Origin: JBECKS01 sp040235395 | GTDB taxonomy: Bacteria; Pseudomonadota; Gammaproteobacteria; Pseudomonadales; JBECKS01 | Direction of reading: 5' to 3' | Assembly (NCBI GenBank): GCA_040235395.1 | Contig: JBECKS010000186.1 | Location: 1 to 7,301, forward strand | Length of the DNA stretch: 7,301 nucleotides | In this document: positions 5,850 to 7,301 of the stretch, piece after piece | How positions within the stretch are numbered: the stretch's first letter is position 1 | Layout: each line of letters opens with the position of its first letter | Made by a program: the position numbers and the translations under genes | The notes under the pieces: generated by a model | Database searches by the model: none | Seen by the model: the letters and a program-made list of their open reading frames with translations, nothing else | Told to the model about the DNA's origin: nothing

Positions 5850-7274
5850 TCAGGTGTCTGAAAAAGCCCAACTATATCCACCTGCTTTTGGCCTTGTCCC
5901 TTTACAAGCCATGCTAATATTTGAAGCATTTATTTTTAATGTTCTTGAAGCATCTGCAACAGAAATAAATGTTCTCAATATATCACCCGAATCTGGGTCA
6001 ATCATATTCACTGATTTCCTTTTTGCTTGCGTCGCTTTCTCAATCCCACATTTAGGGCAGCCAGTTTTGCCACGACCACTTGGGCCACCAGTTCTTTTAC
6101 CAATCGCGGCTTGAAAAACATTTCCACAATCAGAACATGTCCACCATACCTTAAAGCTTGACCCTGACTGGAAATGTTCGGGTAATAGATTTTCATTTTT
6201 CGTGGAGTGCCACTCTTTCGCTATTTCAGGATATAAAAATTTTAGCGATCTTGTTTTTAGATCTGTTTTATATCGTAATATTTCTGATCTATCCCTCGTG
6301 ACATTAATGTCTATTGGGTGACCTAACATCCAGGTTTTTGAGTAATTAATACGTTTAAGCAATTCACCCAGCATTAGTTCCAAATTTTTAGGTTCATAAA
6401 GCCTTTCCATTCCGAACATGTCATCAGCAATTTCAGATGGAAATTCTGGCATTTTTTCTCTTAGCCTTATTAGTTTTATCCCATTCTGTTTACAAAGTTG
6501 GTATTTTCTTTCTTCTCTTTTTAAGGTGTTTTTTTTGTGCCAAGCTTCGCCATCATATTCAATAGCCAATTTAATCGACGGAATATAAATATCTAATTCC
6601 ATTCGCCCAAGAAATTTATCTGAATAACGATTCAAAGCATCGGGGTACAGTTGCTTGATATAAAAATAAGAAGCCTGTTCTGCAAAAGATGTTTGCCGCC
6701 CATCATTACATTTCGGACATTCGGTGCCATGAGCTCTATGAAGTAATGATGCTTTGTATTCATGATTGTTTGGACATAGCCACCATATTTTCTTTCCACT
6801 ACCATAAGTAACTTCTGTAGGCATTAATCCTTTATTCTTAGTTAGATGCCACTCTATAGCCAAATATGGATGAGTAGTTGCCAGATCATTTTTCCCAGCA
6901 ACGACGATTTTATTTGCGCATAAGGGACAACCTCGGCCTAATAACGCACGATTACTAATCCTAGCGTGCCAACTGTGACCACATGTTGAGCAACGCCACC
7001 ATGCATATTGACTACTTGCGGGTCTAAAATCGCTGGGAAGTTTGTTTCTATTTTTTTCTTTATCCCATTCTTTAGCTATTTCAGGGAAATCTAATTCGAG
7101 ATTTTTCTTTTCAAGGTTTTTTGCCTTTTTACATTGCATACAACCGCTGTAATTTTTTATCCTGTTAGTTGTCTCTACTCCACACGTATGACAACGCCAA
7201 TTGGCTTCATACCTGGATTCCTTGGAGAACATTTTTGGCGTTAACTTTCCAAGTTCCCCAAATAAAGTAGACAC
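5850..7274 (-). CDS. Multi-zinc-ribbon (DUF4379-like) protein with Vsr/DUF559-like nuclease and C-terminal NUMOD1/IENR1-like module
   Basis: A probable DNA endonuclease of 474 residues from a GTG at 7274. There are four zinc-ribbon repeats of the E-W...K-N...W-W-x-C type: C28/C31/C45/C48 (degenerate), C95/C98/C116/C119, C167/H171/C186/C189 (a C-x3-H variant), and C380/C383/C406/C409. Between the third and fourth is a PD-(D/E)xK-type core at about 196-275. It has E199, E226-L-D228-I-Y, I-E239-Y-D241-G-E-A-W-H246, and an L-I-R-L-R-E strand at 268-273, as in Vsr/DUF559 relatives. Residues 421-472 resemble the NUMOD1/IENR1 helical DNA-binding repeat of homing nucleases (T-F-I-S-V-A-D-A-S at 435-443, G-G-Y-S-W at 465-469). 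An AGGTGG site 7 bases upstream supports the GTG. However, the frame is open to base 7301 and may continue a fuller first repeat, so the 5' end is uncertain. AT-rich codon use and the neighbouring att-like site suggest a mobile origin. Target and role (homing, defence, repair) are unknown. Confidence 0.85.
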   Translation of the reverse strand: MSTLFGELGKLTPKMFSKESRYEANWRCHTCGVETTNRIKNYSGCMQCKKAKNLEKKNLELDFPEIAKEWDKEKNRNKLPSDFRPASSQYAWWRCSTCGHSWHARISNRALLGRGCPLCANKIVVAGKNDLATTHPYLAIEWHLTKNKGLMPTEVTYGSGKKIWWLCPNNHEYKASLLHRAHGTECPKCNDGRQTSFAEQASYFYIKQLYPDALNRYSDKFLGRMELDIYIPSIKLAIEYDGEAWHKKNTLKREERKYQLCKQNGIKLIRLREKMPEFPSEIADDMFGMERLYEPKNLELMLGELLKRINYSKTWMLGHPIDINVTRDRSEILRYKTDLKTRSLKFLYPEIAKEWHSTKNENLLPEHFQSGSSFKVWWTCSDCGNVFQAAIGKRTGGPSGRGKTGCPKCGIEKATQAKRKSVNMIDPDSGDILRTFISVADASRTLKINASNISMACKGTRPKAGGYSWAFSDT

Positions 7275-7281
7275 CTCACTA

Positions 7282-7287
7282 CCACCT
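7282..7287 (-). promoter_or_regulatory. Candidate ribosome-binding site for the GTG start of the nuclease
   Basis: AGGTGG on the minus strand with 7 bases to the GTG at 7272-7274. It is the reason for choosing GTG as start. No ATG occurs in frame upstream within the window, and the reading frame is still open at the edge. Confidence 0.45.
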
Positions 7288-7301
7288 AACGAGGGTCTAA
7301 C

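Noticed and set aside
5797..6114. 105-codon plus-strand open frame
   Set aside because: It lies mostly antisense to the zinc-ribbon nuclease, whose motifs are unmistakable, and its own translation shows no family features.
7284..7301. Two attC-core-like heptamers (ACCTAAC, GTCTAAC) close to the nuclease start, suggesting an integron cassette
   Set aside because: The degenerate heptamer occurs by chance several times in a window this size. No paired attC structure is found downstream of the gene stop and no integron integrase is in view.

Overview
The window looks like a proteobacterial chromosome segment, most likely gammaproteobacterial. That reading rests on a Tat-exported CopA-type multicopper oxidase preceded by a CopL-like protein, an orphan YhfG and the general gene style; no species can be named. 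Composition is moderate in the left genes and clearly AT-rich from about 4800 rightward. Every gene I can support lies on the minus strand.

Left part (1-4794), five genes read leftward with gaps of about 60 to 110 bases. In transcription order they are a fused acetate kinase / PduL-type phosphotransacylase (4794-3025), a membrane-anchored mono-haem cytochrome c (2965-2426), a patatin-like phospholipase (2364-1426), a small exported Cys/His-rich CopL-like protein (1314-979) and the N-terminal half of the multicopper oxidase CopA (897 to the left edge). The last two form a copper-resistance pair. The first encodes both steps of the acetyl-CoA/acetate interconversion in one polypeptide. Why the cytochrome and the lipase lie between them is not clear from sequence.

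Middle part (4795-5849), almost gene-free. It holds one 48-codon gene, a YhfG-family protein with its own extended -10 promoter but no Fic partner in view. About 100 bases upstream of that gene is a 22-base relic of a tRNA 3' end (5505-5526, minus strand). Just to its right are two pairs of short direct repeats. I read this as the distal attachment site (att) of an element that integrated into a tRNA gene. On that reading, everything right of about 5527 is the end of a mobile element and everything to the left is host chromosome.

Right part (5850-7274), one large AT-rich gene. It encodes a multi-zinc-ribbon (DUF4379-like) protein with a Vsr/DUF559-like nuclease core and a C-terminal NUMOD1/IENR1-like DNA-binding module. 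This fits a mobile-element or homing-type nuclease. Its frame stays open to the right edge, so the true start may lie outside the window.

The points most worth following are the kinase-PduL fusion, the zinc-ribbon nuclease architecture, the tRNA-derived element boundary and the orphan YhfG.
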